Below are positions 56,213-64,000 of a stretch of DNA of 64,000 nucleotides, in pieces (the first letter of the stretch is position 1; every line of letters starts with the position of its first letter). This stretch comes from Miltoncostaea oceani. Lineage in GTDB: Bacteria > Actinomycetota > Thermoleophilia > Miltoncostaeales > Miltoncostaeaceae. Position numbers and translations under genes: made by a program. Below the pieces are notes generated by a model. It was not told the DNA's origin and made no database searches. It saw only the letters and a program-made list of their open reading frames with translations. The DNA lies in assembly GCF_018141545.1 (NCBI RefSeq), contig NZ_CP064356.1, forward strand, positions 3,485,001 to 3,549,000, given 5' to 3'.

Positions 56213-57303
56213 CGACCACGGCCGGAACACGCGTGCACCACAAGCCCGACGAGGCCGACCGGGAGCTGCTCAACGCCCTGCAGGCGGGCCTCGCCTTCGT
56301 CCGCGAGCCCTTCGCGGAGATCGGCGGGCGGATCGGGATGGACGAGGAGGAGGTGCTGCGGCGCCTCCGGCGGCTCAAGGACGCCGAGATCGTCCGCCAG
56401 CTCTCCGCGATCTTCGACACCCGCGCCCTCGGGTACGAGAGCAGCCTCGTCGCCGCCCGCTACCCCGAGGACAAGCTGTTCGAGGCGGCGGACATCGTCG
56501 GCGGGCACCCGGGCGTCAGCCACAACTACCGGCGCACCCACGCGTTCAACCTCTGGTACACGCTGGCCTGCGAGCCCGACTCGCGCCTCGGCCTCGAGGA
56601 CACGATGAACCGGCTGCACGAGGCGAGCGGCGCCGAGTCGACCCGCCTGCTGCCGACGCTGAAGCTCTACAAGATCAACGTCCAGCTCGACATGACCGGC
56701 ACCCGCCCCACCGACGCCAAGGAGGACGCCCCGCGGCCGGCGCCGGTGCGCGGCGACGGCGTGCTCCCGACGGACGCCGACAAGCGGATGATCGAGATCC
56801 TGCAGCGCGACCTGCCCGTCGAGTCGCGCCCGTTCGACACGTGGGCCGAGGAGGCCGGCGTCGCCCCGCAGGAGCTGCTCGACGCCTGCCAGGTCTTCGT
56901 CGACCGGACCTACATGCGGCGCTTCGCCGCGGTGCTCAACCACCGCAAGGCCGGCTTCGGCGCGAACGGCATGGCCGTCTGGAAGGTCCCGGAGGAGCAG
57001 CTCGAGGACATCGGGCCGCGCATGGCCGCCTTCAAGGCCGTGTCCCACTGCTACAAGCGGCCGACCTACCCCGACTGGCCGTACAGCATCTTCACGATGG
57101 TCCACGCCCGCTCGAAGGAGGCCTGCGAGGAGGCCATCGAGGCGATCGCGGAGGACATCGGCATCACCGCGCCCGACCGCCGGGCGGTGCTCTACTCCAC
57201 CTACGAGTTCAAGAAGATCCGGCTCATGTACTACACGCCGGACTACCGCGAGTGGGAGGACCGCGCCCTGGCCGGGGACACCCTGCCACGGTGGAAGCGC
57301 TGA
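56209..57303 (+). CDS. Fused AhbA-AhbB-like siroheme decarboxylase (AsnC/Lrp fold)
   Basis: This 364-residue protein consists of two homologous halves, each a winged helix plus an AsnC-like ligand domain: residues about 15-160 and 185-364. The halves carry the Ahb/NirDL motifs GVSHNYRRTHAFNLWYTL and AVSHCYKRPTYPDWPYSIF, with FTMVHARS following. AhbA/AhbB decarboxylate siroheme on the route to heme in archaea and sulfate reducers; NirDL does so for heme d1. Location between hemB and hemL supports tetrapyrrole synthesis over transcription regulation. It overlaps hemB by ATGA. Confidence 0.8.
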   Translation: MTTTAGTRVHHKPDEADRELLNALQAGLAFVREPFAEIGGRIGMDEEEVLRRLRRLKDAEIVRQLSAIFDTRALGYESSLVAARYPEDKLFEAADIVGGHPGVSHNYRRTHAFNLWYTLACEPDSRLGLEDTMNRLHEASGAESTRLLPTLKLYKINVQLDMTGTRPTDAKEDAPRPAPVRGDGVLPTDADKRMIEILQRDLPVESRPFDTWAEEAGVAPQELLDACQVFVDRTYMRRFAAVLNHRKAGFGANGMAVWKVPEEQLEDIGPRMAAFKAVSHCYKRPTYPDWPYSIFTMVHARSKEACEEAIEAIAEDIGITAPDRRAVLYSTYEFKKIRLMYYTPDYREWEDRALAGDTLPRWKR

Positions 57304-58562
57304 CCGCGGGGTCGCGCAGCGCGGAGCTCTTCGCCCGCGCCGGGAAGGTGCTGGTCGGGGGCGTCAACTCGCCGGTCCGCGCGATGCGCGCGATCGGGCG
57401 CGACCCCCTCTTCATCAGCCGCGCCGAGGGGCCCCACGTCTGGGACGCCGACGGCGGGCGCTACGTCGACTTCCTCTCGTCGTGGGGTCCCGCGATCCTC
57501 GGGCACACCCCCGAGGCCGTCGTCCGCGCCGTCGAGCGGGCCCTGCCGCTCGGCACCTCCTACGGGGCGCCGACCGAGCGCGAGGTGGTGTTCGCCGAGA
57601 CGGTCTGCGAGGCCGTGCCGTCGGTGGAGCGCCTGCGCATGACCTCGTCCGGCAGCGAGGCCGTGATGGGGGCGTTGCGCCTGGCGCGCGCCGCCACGGG
57701 GCGCGACGTGATCGTGAAGGTCGCCGGCGGCTACCACGGCGCCATCGACGGGCTCCTCGCCGAGGCCGGGAGCGGCCTCACGACGCTCGGCGTCCCCTCC
57801 AGCCCCGGCGTCACCGCCGCGGCGACCGCCGCGACGCGGATCGTCCCGTACAACGACGCCGCCGCGGCCGACGCCGCCCTCGCGGGCGCCGCCGCCATGA
57901 TCGTGGAGCCCGTCGCCGGCAACATGGGCGTCGTCCCGCCCGCCGACGGCTACCTGGCGGCGCTGCGGGCGGCGTGCGACCGCCACGGGGCGCTGCTGAT
58001 CCTGGACGAGGTGATCACCGGGTTCCGGGTGGCGCGGGGCGGCGCGCAGGAGCGCTACGGCGTCCGCGCCGACCTGACCTGCTTCGGGAAGATCATCGGC
58101 GGCGGCCTGCCGGTCGGGGCGTTCGGCGGCCGGGCCGACGTCATGCGTGAGCTCGCCCCCGAGGGCCCCTGCTACCAGGCGGGGACCCTGTCGGGGAACC
58201 CGCTGGCGACCGCCGCCGGGCTCGCCGTGCTCGGGGAGCTCGCCCGCGAGGGCGTCTACGAGCGGCTCGAGGAGGGCGGCCGGGAGCTCGAGGAGGCGTT
58301 CGCGGCGAGCGGCGCGCCCGTCACGGTCAACCGTGTCGGCTCGATGCTCACCCCGTTCTTCGCCCCCGGCCCCGTCACCGACTACGCCGGCGCGACGACC
58401 TCCGACACCGCCGCCTACGGCCGTTTCGCCCGCGCCCTGCTGGAGGACGGCGTCTACCCCCCGCCCTCCCAGTTCGAGGCGTGGTTCGTCGGCCTCCAGC
58501 ACGGCGCCGGGCCGATGCGCCACGCCCGGGAGGCCCTCGCGCGGGCCGCGGCCGCGGCGTGA
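57291..58562 (+). CDS. hemL: Glutamate-1-semialdehyde 2,1-aminomutase
   Basis: HemL makes 5-aminolevulinate from glutamate semialdehyde with PLP. The 423-residue product has GGVNSPVRAMRAIGRDP, SGSEAVMGALRLARA, DEVITGFRVA and the PLP Lys in CFGKIIGGGLPVGAFGG. GTG 57291 overlaps the previous gene by 13 bases. CTG 57300, overlapping its stop as CTGA, would give the more typical family N-terminus. The stop overlaps the next gene as GTGA. HemA, the GSA-producing enzyme, is outside the window. Confidence 0.95.
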   Translation: MEALTAGSRSAELFARAGKVLVGGVNSPVRAMRAIGRDPLFISRAEGPHVWDADGGRYVDFLSSWGPAILGHTPEAVVRAVERALPLGTSYGAPTEREVVFAETVCEAVPSVERLRMTSSGSEAVMGALRLARAATGRDVIVKVAGGYHGAIDGLLAEAGSGLTTLGVPSSPGVTAAATAATRIVPYNDAAAADAALAGAAAMIVEPVAGNMGVVPPADGYLAALRAACDRHGALLILDEVITGFRVARGGAQERYGVRADLTCFGKIIGGGLPVGAFGGRADVMRELAPEGPCYQAGTLSGNPLATAAGLAVLGELAREGVYERLEEGGRELEEAFAASGAPVTVNRVGSMLTPFFAPGPVTDYAGATTSDTAAYGRFARALLEDGVYPPPSQFEAWFVGLQHGAGPMRHAREALARAAAAA

Positions 58563-59077
58563 GGAGCGTCCTCGCCGAGGAGCCGGGCCTCGCGGCCGAG
58601 CTGGTCGAGCCGGCGCCCGGCGCCCTGCTCGCGCCACTCGTGACCCCGCCCCTCACCGAGCGCCAGGCCGCGGGGCTCGACCTGATCCTCGAGGGCTTCC
58701 TCCTGCACCACGGCACCCCGCGCCACCTGCGCCCCTCCGGCGCCGGCCGCGAGGTCCTCGCCGGGGACTGGTGCTACGCCAACGGCCTCGTGCGGATCGC
58801 CGAGGCGGGCGACCTGTTCGTCGTCGAGGCGCTCGCGGACCTGATCGCCCTCGGCGCCGGCATCGTCGCCGCCGGCGACCGCGACGGCCTCGTCCCGCTC
58901 TGGCGGGCGACCACCGCCGTGATCGCCGCGCGGTCGGGCCCCGGCCGCGACGCCGACGCCGAGCGCTTCCTCCGCGCGCAGGACGCCCTGCGGCGCACCG
59001 GCGACGCGTCCGCGCTCGCCGGGATCGCCGACGCCCTGCCCCCCACACCCGGCCTCGAGGAGGCGTTCGCGCGATGA
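58559..59077 (+). CDS. Polyprenyl-synthase-like protein without DDxxD motifs
   Basis: This 172-residue helical protein is not firmly assigned. The segment REVLAGDWCYANGLVRIAEAG with VVEALADLIALGAGI closely parallels the GDYLYARA helix region of trans-polyprenyl diphosphate synthases. Both Asp-rich catalytic motifs are missing. It may be a regulatory or small subunit of a heterodimeric synthase making the menaquinone side chain. Overlap with hemL (GTGA) and ubiD (ATGA), and the nearby ubiX and menG, fit that idea. Confidence 0.5.
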   Translation: MRSVLAEEPGLAAELVEPAPGALLAPLVTPPLTERQAAGLDLILEGFLLHHGTPRHLRPSGAGREVLAGDWCYANGLVRIAEAGDLFVVEALADLIALGAGIVAAGDRDGLVPLWRATTAVIAARSGPGRDADAERFLRAQDALRRTGDASALAGIADALPPTPGLEEAFAR

Positions 59078-60531
59078 AGGACCTCCGCGACTGGATCACG
59101 ACGCTCGAGAAGGCCGGGGAGCTGGTGCGGGTGACCGCGCCCGTCGACCCGCACCTCGAGATCACCGAGATCGCCGACCGCGTCTCCAAGCAGGGCGGCC
59201 CGGCGCTGCTGTTCACGAACGTCGTCGGCAGCGAGCTTCCGGTCCTCATCAACCAGTTCGGCACGGACCGCCGGATGTGCATGGGCCTCGGCACCGAGAG
59301 CCTCGACGCGCTCGGTGAGCGCATCGAGATGCTCATGGACCTGCAGCCGCCCCAGGGCGTCGTGGCGAAGATGAAGGCCCTCGGCAAGCTCCGCGAGCTC
59401 GCGTCCTTCTCGTCGAAGCTGGTGCGCGAGGCGCCGTGCCAGGAGATCTGGCTCGACGACCCCGACCTCGACCGCGTCCCGGTCCTCACCTGCTGGCCCG
59501 ACGACGGCGGGCCCTTCGTGACCCTGCCGCTGGTGTTCAGCCGCGACCCCGTCACCGGCGCGCGCAACTGCGGCATGTACCGGATCCAGAAGGTCGACCG
59601 GCGCACCGCGATGATGCACTGGCAGATCCACAAGGACGGCGCGGCCCACCTCCGCGACTCGGAGGGGCGCGTCCCCGTCGCCGTGGCGATCGGGACCCAC
59701 CCGGCCACCACCTACTCGGCGACCGCGCCGCTGCCCCCCGGCATCGACGAGATGATCTTCGCCGGGTTCCTGCGGGGCCGGAGCGTCGAGATGGTGAAGT
59801 GCCGCACCGTCGACCTCGAGGTGCCGGCCGAGTCGGAGATCGTGCTCGAGGGCTACGTCGACGCGAACGACCTGCGTCCCGAGGGCCCGTTCGGCGACCA
59901 CACCGGCTTCTACACCCCGGTGGACGACTACCCGACGTTCCACATCACCGGCATGTCGATGCGGCGCGACGCCGTCTACTCGACCACGATCGTCGGGCCG
60001 CCGCCGATGGAGGACTTCCACCTCGGCAAGGCGACGGAGCGCCTGTTCCTGCCGATCATCCGGATGACGCTGCCCGACCTCGTGGACATGAACCTCCCGC
60101 TGGAGGGCGTCTTCCACAACTGCGCGATCGTCTCGGTGCGCAAGCGCTACCCCGGTCACGCCAAGAAGCTGATGAGCGCGATCTGGGGCCTCGGCCTGCT
60201 GTCGCTGAGCCGGTGCGTCGTCGTCGTCGACCACGACGTCGACGTGCAGGACGTCTCCGCGGTCGCCTTCCAGGCGTTCTCCAACGTCGACGCCGGCCGC
60301 GACATGCTGGTGGTGGAGGGCCCCGTCGACGCCCTCGACCACGCCGCCCCCTACTTCGCGTACGGCTCCAAGGTCGGCTTCGACGCGACGCGCAAGTGGC
60401 CCGGCGAGGGCGTCGTGCGGCCGTGGCCCGACGCGATCGTCATGAGCGACGAGGTGAAGTCCCGCGTGGATCGCCGCTGGGACGAGTACGGGATCGTGAA
60501 AGGGACGTCCGGCCCCCGCAGACGTCGTTGA
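59074..60531 (+). CDS. ubiD: UbiD-family prenylated-FMN decarboxylase
   Basis: This 485-residue UbiD enzyme uses prenyl-FMN made by UbiX. It has the prFMN/metal-binding stretch SRDPVTGARNCGMYRIQK, HWQIHKDG, and EGPFGDHTGFYTP with the conserved Glu. In menaquinone producers such enzymes act on naphthoate intermediates of the futalosine route, or on quinone precursors; which one cannot be read here. It overlaps the preceding gene by ATGA, and its flavin partner ubiX lies at 62994. Confidence 0.93.
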   Translation: MKDLRDWITTLEKAGELVRVTAPVDPHLEITEIADRVSKQGGPALLFTNVVGSELPVLINQFGTDRRMCMGLGTESLDALGERIEMLMDLQPPQGVVAKMKALGKLRELASFSSKLVREAPCQEIWLDDPDLDRVPVLTCWPDDGGPFVTLPLVFSRDPVTGARNCGMYRIQKVDRRTAMMHWQIHKDGAAHLRDSEGRVPVAVAIGTHPATTYSATAPLPPGIDEMIFAGFLRGRSVEMVKCRTVDLEVPAESEIVLEGYVDANDLRPEGPFGDHTGFYTPVDDYPTFHITGMSMRRDAVYSTTIVGPPPMEDFHLGKATERLFLPIIRMTLPDLVDMNLPLEGVFHNCAIVSVRKRYPGHAKKLMSAIWGLGLLSLSRCVVVVDHDVDVQDVSAVAFQAFSNVDAGRDMLVVEGPVDALDHAAPYFAYGSKVGFDATRKWPGEGVVRPWPDAIVMSDEVKSRVDRRWDEYGIVKGTSGPRRRR

Positions 60532-60610
60532 AGTTGCCCCTCCCGTCGGGTTGAATCCCCCGGGCGTGCCGGGTTCCGGCCGATGAACCGACGGGTAGTG
60601 GGAGGCGGGG

Positions 60611-61321
60611 TTGGCTGAGACCGATGGGGGCGAGACCGGCGGACCCGTCCGCGGTGGTCAGTACAGCGGCCCGGTGGCACACGTGCCCGAGGCCGTGCAC
60701 GACCACAGCGACGACCCGGGCTTCGTCACCCGCACCAAGTTCCTGACCGGGGTCGCCCTGGTCACCGGCGGCGTCATGACGGCCGCCATCCTCGTACCCG
60801 TCATCGGCTTCGCGGCCGCCGACACCCTGAAGCCCGAGGAGTGGCGCTGGGTCGACGTCGGCGCCCTCTCCGACTTCCCCGACGGGCAGGTCACCTCCAT
60901 CGCCGTCTCCGGGCCCGCGCCCGAGTCGGACCGTCGCGCCTTCATCCGCAACAAGGAGGGCGCGCTGCTGGCGATCTGGAACCGGTGCGCCCACCTGGGC
61001 TGCCCGGTCGCCTACTCCGCCGGTGGCGACGTCTACTCGTGCCCCTGCCACGGCGGCGCGTACGACTCGCTGGGCCGCGTCACCGCCGGCCCGCCCCCGC
61101 GTCCGCTCGACCGCTTCGACATCAAGATCACCACGGCCGAGGGCAAGGACGTCGCCCGGCAGGAGGACGTCGCGAAGGGCGTCCCCACCGCCGGCGCCAA
61201 GCCCACGGACCGCGTGCTGCTCGGGCGCCCGTTCTCCATCGACGAGGACCAGCAGCCGTACGAGCTGAAGGGTCCCGGCGAGCCCGTGACCGGCGTCCTC
61301 GCAAACCTCTACCCCTTCTAG
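60611..61321 (+). CDS. qcrA: Rieske iron-sulfur subunit of menaquinol:cytochrome c reductase
   Basis: This 236-residue protein has a single membrane anchor (about residues 44-68) and a Rieske domain with the 2Fe-2S ligands in CAHLGC and CPCHGG, the disulfide Cys included. It takes electrons from menaquinol. The start is TTG 60611 with GGAGG five bases upstream. It opens the operon qcrA-qcrB-qcrC. No clear -10 element was identified in the 79 bases before it. Confidence 0.93.
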   Translation: MAETDGGETGGPVRGGQYSGPVAHVPEAVHDHSDDPGFVTRTKFLTGVALVTGGVMTAAILVPVIGFAAADTLKPEEWRWVDVGALSDFPDGQVTSIAVSGPAPESDRRAFIRNKEGALLAIWNRCAHLGCPVAYSAGGDVYSCPCHGGAYDSLGRVTAGPPPRPLDRFDIKITTAEGKDVARQEDVAKGVPTAGAKPTDRVLLGRPFSIDEDQQPYELKGPGEPVTGVLANLYPF

Positions 61322-61331
61322 GAGGCCGGAC

Positions 61332-62174
61332 GTGGCGACCACCGACATCGGTCCCAGGAACCCGGCGATCAAGGCGGGCGAGGCGGGGTTCGACTACGTC
61401 GACAAGCGGACGGGGGCGAAGACCGGCTTCAAGTGGTTCCTCTTCCGCAACATCCCGGCGGAGACGAGCTGGTTCCAGACCCTCGGCTTCACCGCGATGG
61501 CCCTCTTCGGCATGCAGGCCATCACCGGGATCATCCTGGCGATGTACTACAAGCCGGACCCCAACAGCGCGTACCAGAGCATTGACACGATCACGAACGA
61601 GGTGACGTGGGGCTGGCTGGTCCGCGGCATGCACAAGTGGGGCGCCAGCGCGATGATCGTGGTGGTCTTCCTCCACCTCGGACGCGTGTTCTTCTTCGGG
61701 TCGTACAAGTACCCGCGTGAGCTGACCTGGGTCACCGGCGCCCTGCTGCTGATCCTCACCATGTTCATGGGCCTCACCGGCTACCTGCTGGTGTGGGACC
61801 AGAAGGCCTACTGGGCCACCGTCGTCGCCGTGAACATCACGGCCAGCGCCCCGATCCTCGGCCCCTACGTCGCCGACATCCTCCGCGCCGGCCCCGAGTT
61901 CGGACCGGAGACGCTGTCGCGGTTCTATTCCATCCACATGCTCGTGATACCGGGGGCCATGGCGACCTTCATCGGGTTGCACCTGTTCCTGATATCGAAG
62001 CTCGGCATCGCCGAGCCCCCGTACAGCAAGCGCCGGCTCGCGATCGAGCGCGCCGAGGACGAGGCCCGCCGCGCCGCCGAGCGCGAGCGCCTCCCCTACG
62101 GTCGCCGCCCGGTGCCGCCCGTCGCACCCCGGCCCTCCCGGCCGGAGCCCGTGAAGGCAGAGGAGCGCTCGTGA
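61332..62174 (+). CDS. qcrB: Cytochrome b6-type subunit (N-terminal half of cytochrome b)
   Basis: This 280-residue protein has four membrane helices carrying two b-heme sites: HKWGASAMIVVVFLHLGRVF gives the first His pair and FYSIHMLVIPGAMATFIGLHLF the second. It lacks the C-terminal half of long cytochrome b, which is a separate gene, as in b6f and Bacillus complexes. A basic/Pro-rich tail of about 45 residues extends past the last helix. GTG 61332 has AGGAGG upstream. Confidence 0.94.
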   Translation: MATTDIGPRNPAIKAGEAGFDYVDKRTGAKTGFKWFLFRNIPAETSWFQTLGFTAMALFGMQAITGIILAMYYKPDPNSAYQSIDTITNEVTWGWLVRGMHKWGASAMIVVVFLHLGRVFFFGSYKYPRELTWVTGALLLILTMFMGLTGYLLVWDQKAYWATVVAVNITASAPILGPYVADILRAGPEFGPETLSRFYSIHMLVIPGAMATFIGLHLFLISKLGIAEPPYSKRRLAIERAEDEARRAAERERLPYGRRPVPPVAPRPSRPEPVKAEERS

Positions 62175-62911
62175 ACCGCGGCCAGCAGGAGTACTACAAG
62201 CGCGACTACGCGCAGGCGAAGGCCGAGGGGAAGCCGTTCTTCCCGTACGCGGTCTACAAGGACCTGATCATCGCCACGCTGGCGATCGGCCTGGTCATCA
62301 CGTTCGCGATCTGGCACCGCGTCGAGATGGGCGAGCCGGTCAACCCGGCGAGCACCGACTTCGTGCCGCGGCCCGAGTGGTACTTCTTCTTCCTCTTCGA
62401 GCTGCTGAAGATCTTCAAGGGCCAGAACGCCCTGATGCCGGTGATCATGGCGACGTTCATCATCCCGAACATCCTCATGGTCCTGTTGATCCTCACGCCG
62501 TTCATCGACCGGAACCCCGAGCGGCGCATCGAGAAGCGACCGATCGCCCTCGTCACCGGGATCGTCGTGATCGCGTTCCTCGCGTACCTGACCAACAAGG
62601 GCGCCTCCGAGGAGGCGAGCGCGGCGGACGGCCTCCCGCTCTCGGGCCTGGAGTCGAACGCGGCGGCACTCGCCGGATCGCAGCTCTGGTTGGAGAACTG
62701 CACGTCGTGTCACATGATCGCCGGGGTGGGACAGCCGGGGCCGGGACCGAACCTCTCGGACGTCGGCACCAAGAACGTGGTGTCCGCCGACACCGCCGAG
62801 GAGTTCCTGAAGAACCCGCCGGGGAGCATGCCCGCCTTCGCGAACTTCACCCCCGAGCAGTACACCCAGCTCGGGACGTTCCTCGAAGGCCTGGGAACCG
62901 AGTACAAGTAG
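62171..62911 (+). CDS. qcrC: Subunit IV-cytochrome c fusion
   Basis: This 246-residue protein joins three membrane helices equivalent to cytochrome b subunit IV (PEWYFFFLFELLKIFKG between the first two) to a C-terminal monoheme cytochrome c. The heme motif is CTSCH, with methionine ligand in GSMPAFANFTPEQ. The fusion matches Bacillus QcrC and is unlike the diheme QcrC of mycobacteria. It overlaps qcrB by GTGA. Electrons pass from Rieske to this heme and then to an oxidase not in the window. Confidence 0.94.
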   Translation: MNRGQQEYYKRDYAQAKAEGKPFFPYAVYKDLIIATLAIGLVITFAIWHRVEMGEPVNPASTDFVPRPEWYFFFLFELLKIFKGQNALMPVIMATFIIPNILMVLLILTPFIDRNPERRIEKRPIALVTGIVVIAFLAYLTNKGASEEASAADGLPLSGLESNAAALAGSQLWLENCTSCHMIAGVGQPGPGPNLSDVGTKNVVSADTAEEFLKNPPGSMPAFANFTPEQYTQLGTFLEGLGTEYK

Positions 62912-62919
62912 CGGCCGGC

Positions 62920-62950
62920 CGGCCGGGGGAGAGGGACATTCCCCCGGCCG
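62920..62950 (+). terminator. 11-bp hairpin after qcrC
   Basis: CGGCCGGGGGA and TCCCCCGGCCG flank a nine-base loop eight bases after the qcrC stop. It should end the qcr transcript ahead of the ubiX promoter. Confidence 0.7.
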
Positions 62951-62979
62951 ACGCCCCCCTCGGCCCCGGGGCGCGCCGC

Positions 62980-62985
62980 TACCAT
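62980..62985 (+). promoter_or_regulatory. -10 element TACCAT for ubiX-menG
   Basis: TACCAT lies five bases before GTG 62991 and eight before ATG 62994. The spacing seen elsewhere in this window favours ATG. Confidence 0.55.
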
Positions 62986-62993
62986 CCGACGTG

Positions 62994-63629
62994 ATGCGCG
63001 TCTTCCTCGGGGTCACCGGAGCGAGCGGCGCCCTCTACGCCGGCCACGCCCTCCGGGCCCTGACCGTCGCCGGGTGCGACGTCGGCCTCTGCGTCAGCGG
63101 CGCCGGGGCCCACGTGATCAGCCACGAGATCCTCGAGGCGGGCACCGGGCCCCCGGACGACCCGGCCCTCGCGGTCGAGGCGTTCGTCGAGCGGTTCGCG
63201 ACCGGGCCGGGCACCGTCACCCGCCTCGGCCTCAACGACCTGACCGCACCGTTCGCGTCGGGCTCGTCGCTCGCGCCCGCCGCCCTCATCGCCCCGTGCT
63301 CCGGGTCGACGATGGCGGCCATCGCCCACGGGACGGCGCGGAACCTGATCCACCGCTGCGCCGACGTGATGCTGAAGGAGCGCCGCACCCTGGTGCTGAT
63401 GCCGCGGGAGACCCCGCTCAACCTGATCCACATCGAGAACTGGGCCGCGGTGACCCGCGCCGGCGCGATCGTGATGCCGGCGATGCCCGGCTTCTACGGC
63501 CTGCCGCGCCGGATGGAGGACCTCGTCGACTTCATGGTCGCGAAGGCCCTCGACCACCTCGGCGTGCCGAACGACCTGATCACGCGCTGGGGCGAGGACG
63601 CCCCCGTGCGGCCCGGGACGGCGGCGTGA
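62994..63629 (+). CDS. ubiX: Flavin prenyltransferase UbiX
   Basis: UbiX attaches dimethylallyl to FMN, making the cofactor of UbiD. The 211-residue flavoprotein opens with MRVFLGVTGASGALYAGHAL, and has PCSGSTMAAIAHGTARNLIHR with phosphate-binding residues and LMPRETPLNLIHIEN. ATG 62994 and GTG 62991 are both possible. The stop overlaps menG as GTGA, placing cofactor and quinone methylation in one operon. Confidence 0.95.
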   Translation: MRVFLGVTGASGALYAGHALRALTVAGCDVGLCVSGAGAHVISHEILEAGTGPPDDPALAVEAFVERFATGPGTVTRLGLNDLTAPFASGSSLAPAALIAPCSGSTMAAIAHGTARNLIHRCADVMLKERRTLVLMPRETPLNLIHIENWAAVTRAGAIVMPAMPGFYGLPRRMEDLVDFMVAKALDHLGVPNDLITRWGEDAPVRPGTAA

Positions 63630-64000
63630 CGGCGGGGGCCCCCGGCCGGCTGCCGGCCGCCGAGGTGCGGGAGATGTTCGACCGCATCGCGCCGCGGTAC
63701 GACCTGCTGAACCGTGCGATGACGGCCGGCCTCGACGGCCGGTGGCGCACCGCGGCCGCGGCCGCCGCCGACGTCGCCGCCGGCGAGCGGGCGCTCGACT
63801 GCTGCACCGGGACGGGCGACCTCGCCTTCGCGCTCGCGGACCGGGTCACCCCGTCCGGGACGGTCGTCGGGCTCGACTTCGCCGAGGAGATGCTCGCCCT
63901 CGCGCGGGCGAAGGCCGCGGAGCGTGGCGTGGCCGTCGACTTCGTCGCGGGCGACGCCCTCGCGCTGCCGTTCCCCGACGACGACTTCGACGCCGCCACC
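63626..64000 (+). CDS. menG: Demethylmenaquinone methyltransferase, 5' part
   Basis: The window ends inside this SAM-dependent methyltransferase, which performs the final C-methylation of menaquinone. The 125 residues present include REMFDRIAPRYDLLNRAMTAGLD, the UbiE/MenG opening signature, and the SAM loop LDCCTGTGDLAFALA. In the family an Asp follows the SAM loop; VVGLDFAEEML provides it. GTG 63626 overlaps the ubiX stop. Confidence 0.93.
   Translation, partial: MTAGAPGRLPAAEVREMFDRIAPRYDLLNRAMTAGLDGRWRTAAAAAADVAAGERALDCCTGTGDLAFALADRVTPSGTVVGLDFAEEMLALARAKAAERGVAVDFVAGDALALPFPDDDFDAAT

Overview
The window is very GC-rich and almost completely coding. Genes lie on both strands, often in operons with NTGA start/stop overlaps, and no non-coding stretch exceeds about 160 bases. 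Gene content points to a Gram-positive, menaquinone-using actinobacterium. A split cytochrome b/c complex of the Bacillus QcrABC type, instead of the long QcrCAB form of mycobacteria and streptomycetes, suggests a deep-branching class such as Thermoleophilia or Rubrobacteria (inference). I saw no tRNA, rRNA, CRISPR array, insertion sequence, prophage or plasmid function.

Layout. 1-3266: end of a purine operon (purM partial, purN, purH, a SRPBCC protein). 3346-9286: an anchored trypsin-like protease, alanine dehydrogenase coupled to a CtpE-like P-type ATPase, and a DsbA/DsbB thiol-oxidation pair. 9408-16468: a DNA-end-processing operon nurA-herA-sbcD-sbcC plus a small membrane protein; the sbcC coiled coil is frame-broken as read. 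16594-22234: Hsp20, a minus-strand group (S9 peptidase, MFS transporter, small dimeric-barrel protein) and a PASTA-less membrane Ser/Thr kinase. 22257-26774: fatty-acid operon fabD-fabG-fabF-fabF. 26794-38405: MetH, a PIN-domain protein, a MacB-like ABC exporter, a VOC protein, an NCS1-like permease, PEP carboxykinase, an enoyl-CoA hydratase. 38399-43018: PanE-like reductase, two paralogous exported proteins with matching direct repeats upstream, Ddl and an aminotransferase. 43099-52103: GtrA and two GT-C membrane proteins, YmdB, a LytM-like protein, AI-2E-type and ABC-2 exporters, a DMT protein. 52072-54404: Aat and an ECF42-type sigma factor with its DGPF partner and a matching promoter. 55199-64000: hemB, a fused AhbA-AhbB-like siroheme decarboxylase, hemL, a prenyl-synthase-like protein, ubiD, qcrABC, ubiX and the start of menG/ubiE. 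This last block joins tetrapyrrole supply, menaquinone synthesis and the menaquinol:cytochrome c oxidoreductase.

Two genome-wide habits show here. First, a TANNNT -10 element lies 6-9 bases before the start codon of many transcription units, which implies leaderless mRNAs. Second, several proteins have conserved N-termini that begin only at a CTG codon, usually inside a CTGA overlap with the preceding stop. No wholly new system is proven. The most distinctive loci are the archaeal-style NurA-HerA-SbcD-SbcC operon, the paired exported proteins with phased TAAG repeats, the fused Ahb protein in the heme operon, and the CTG-start pattern. All functions are read from sequence motifs without database searches.
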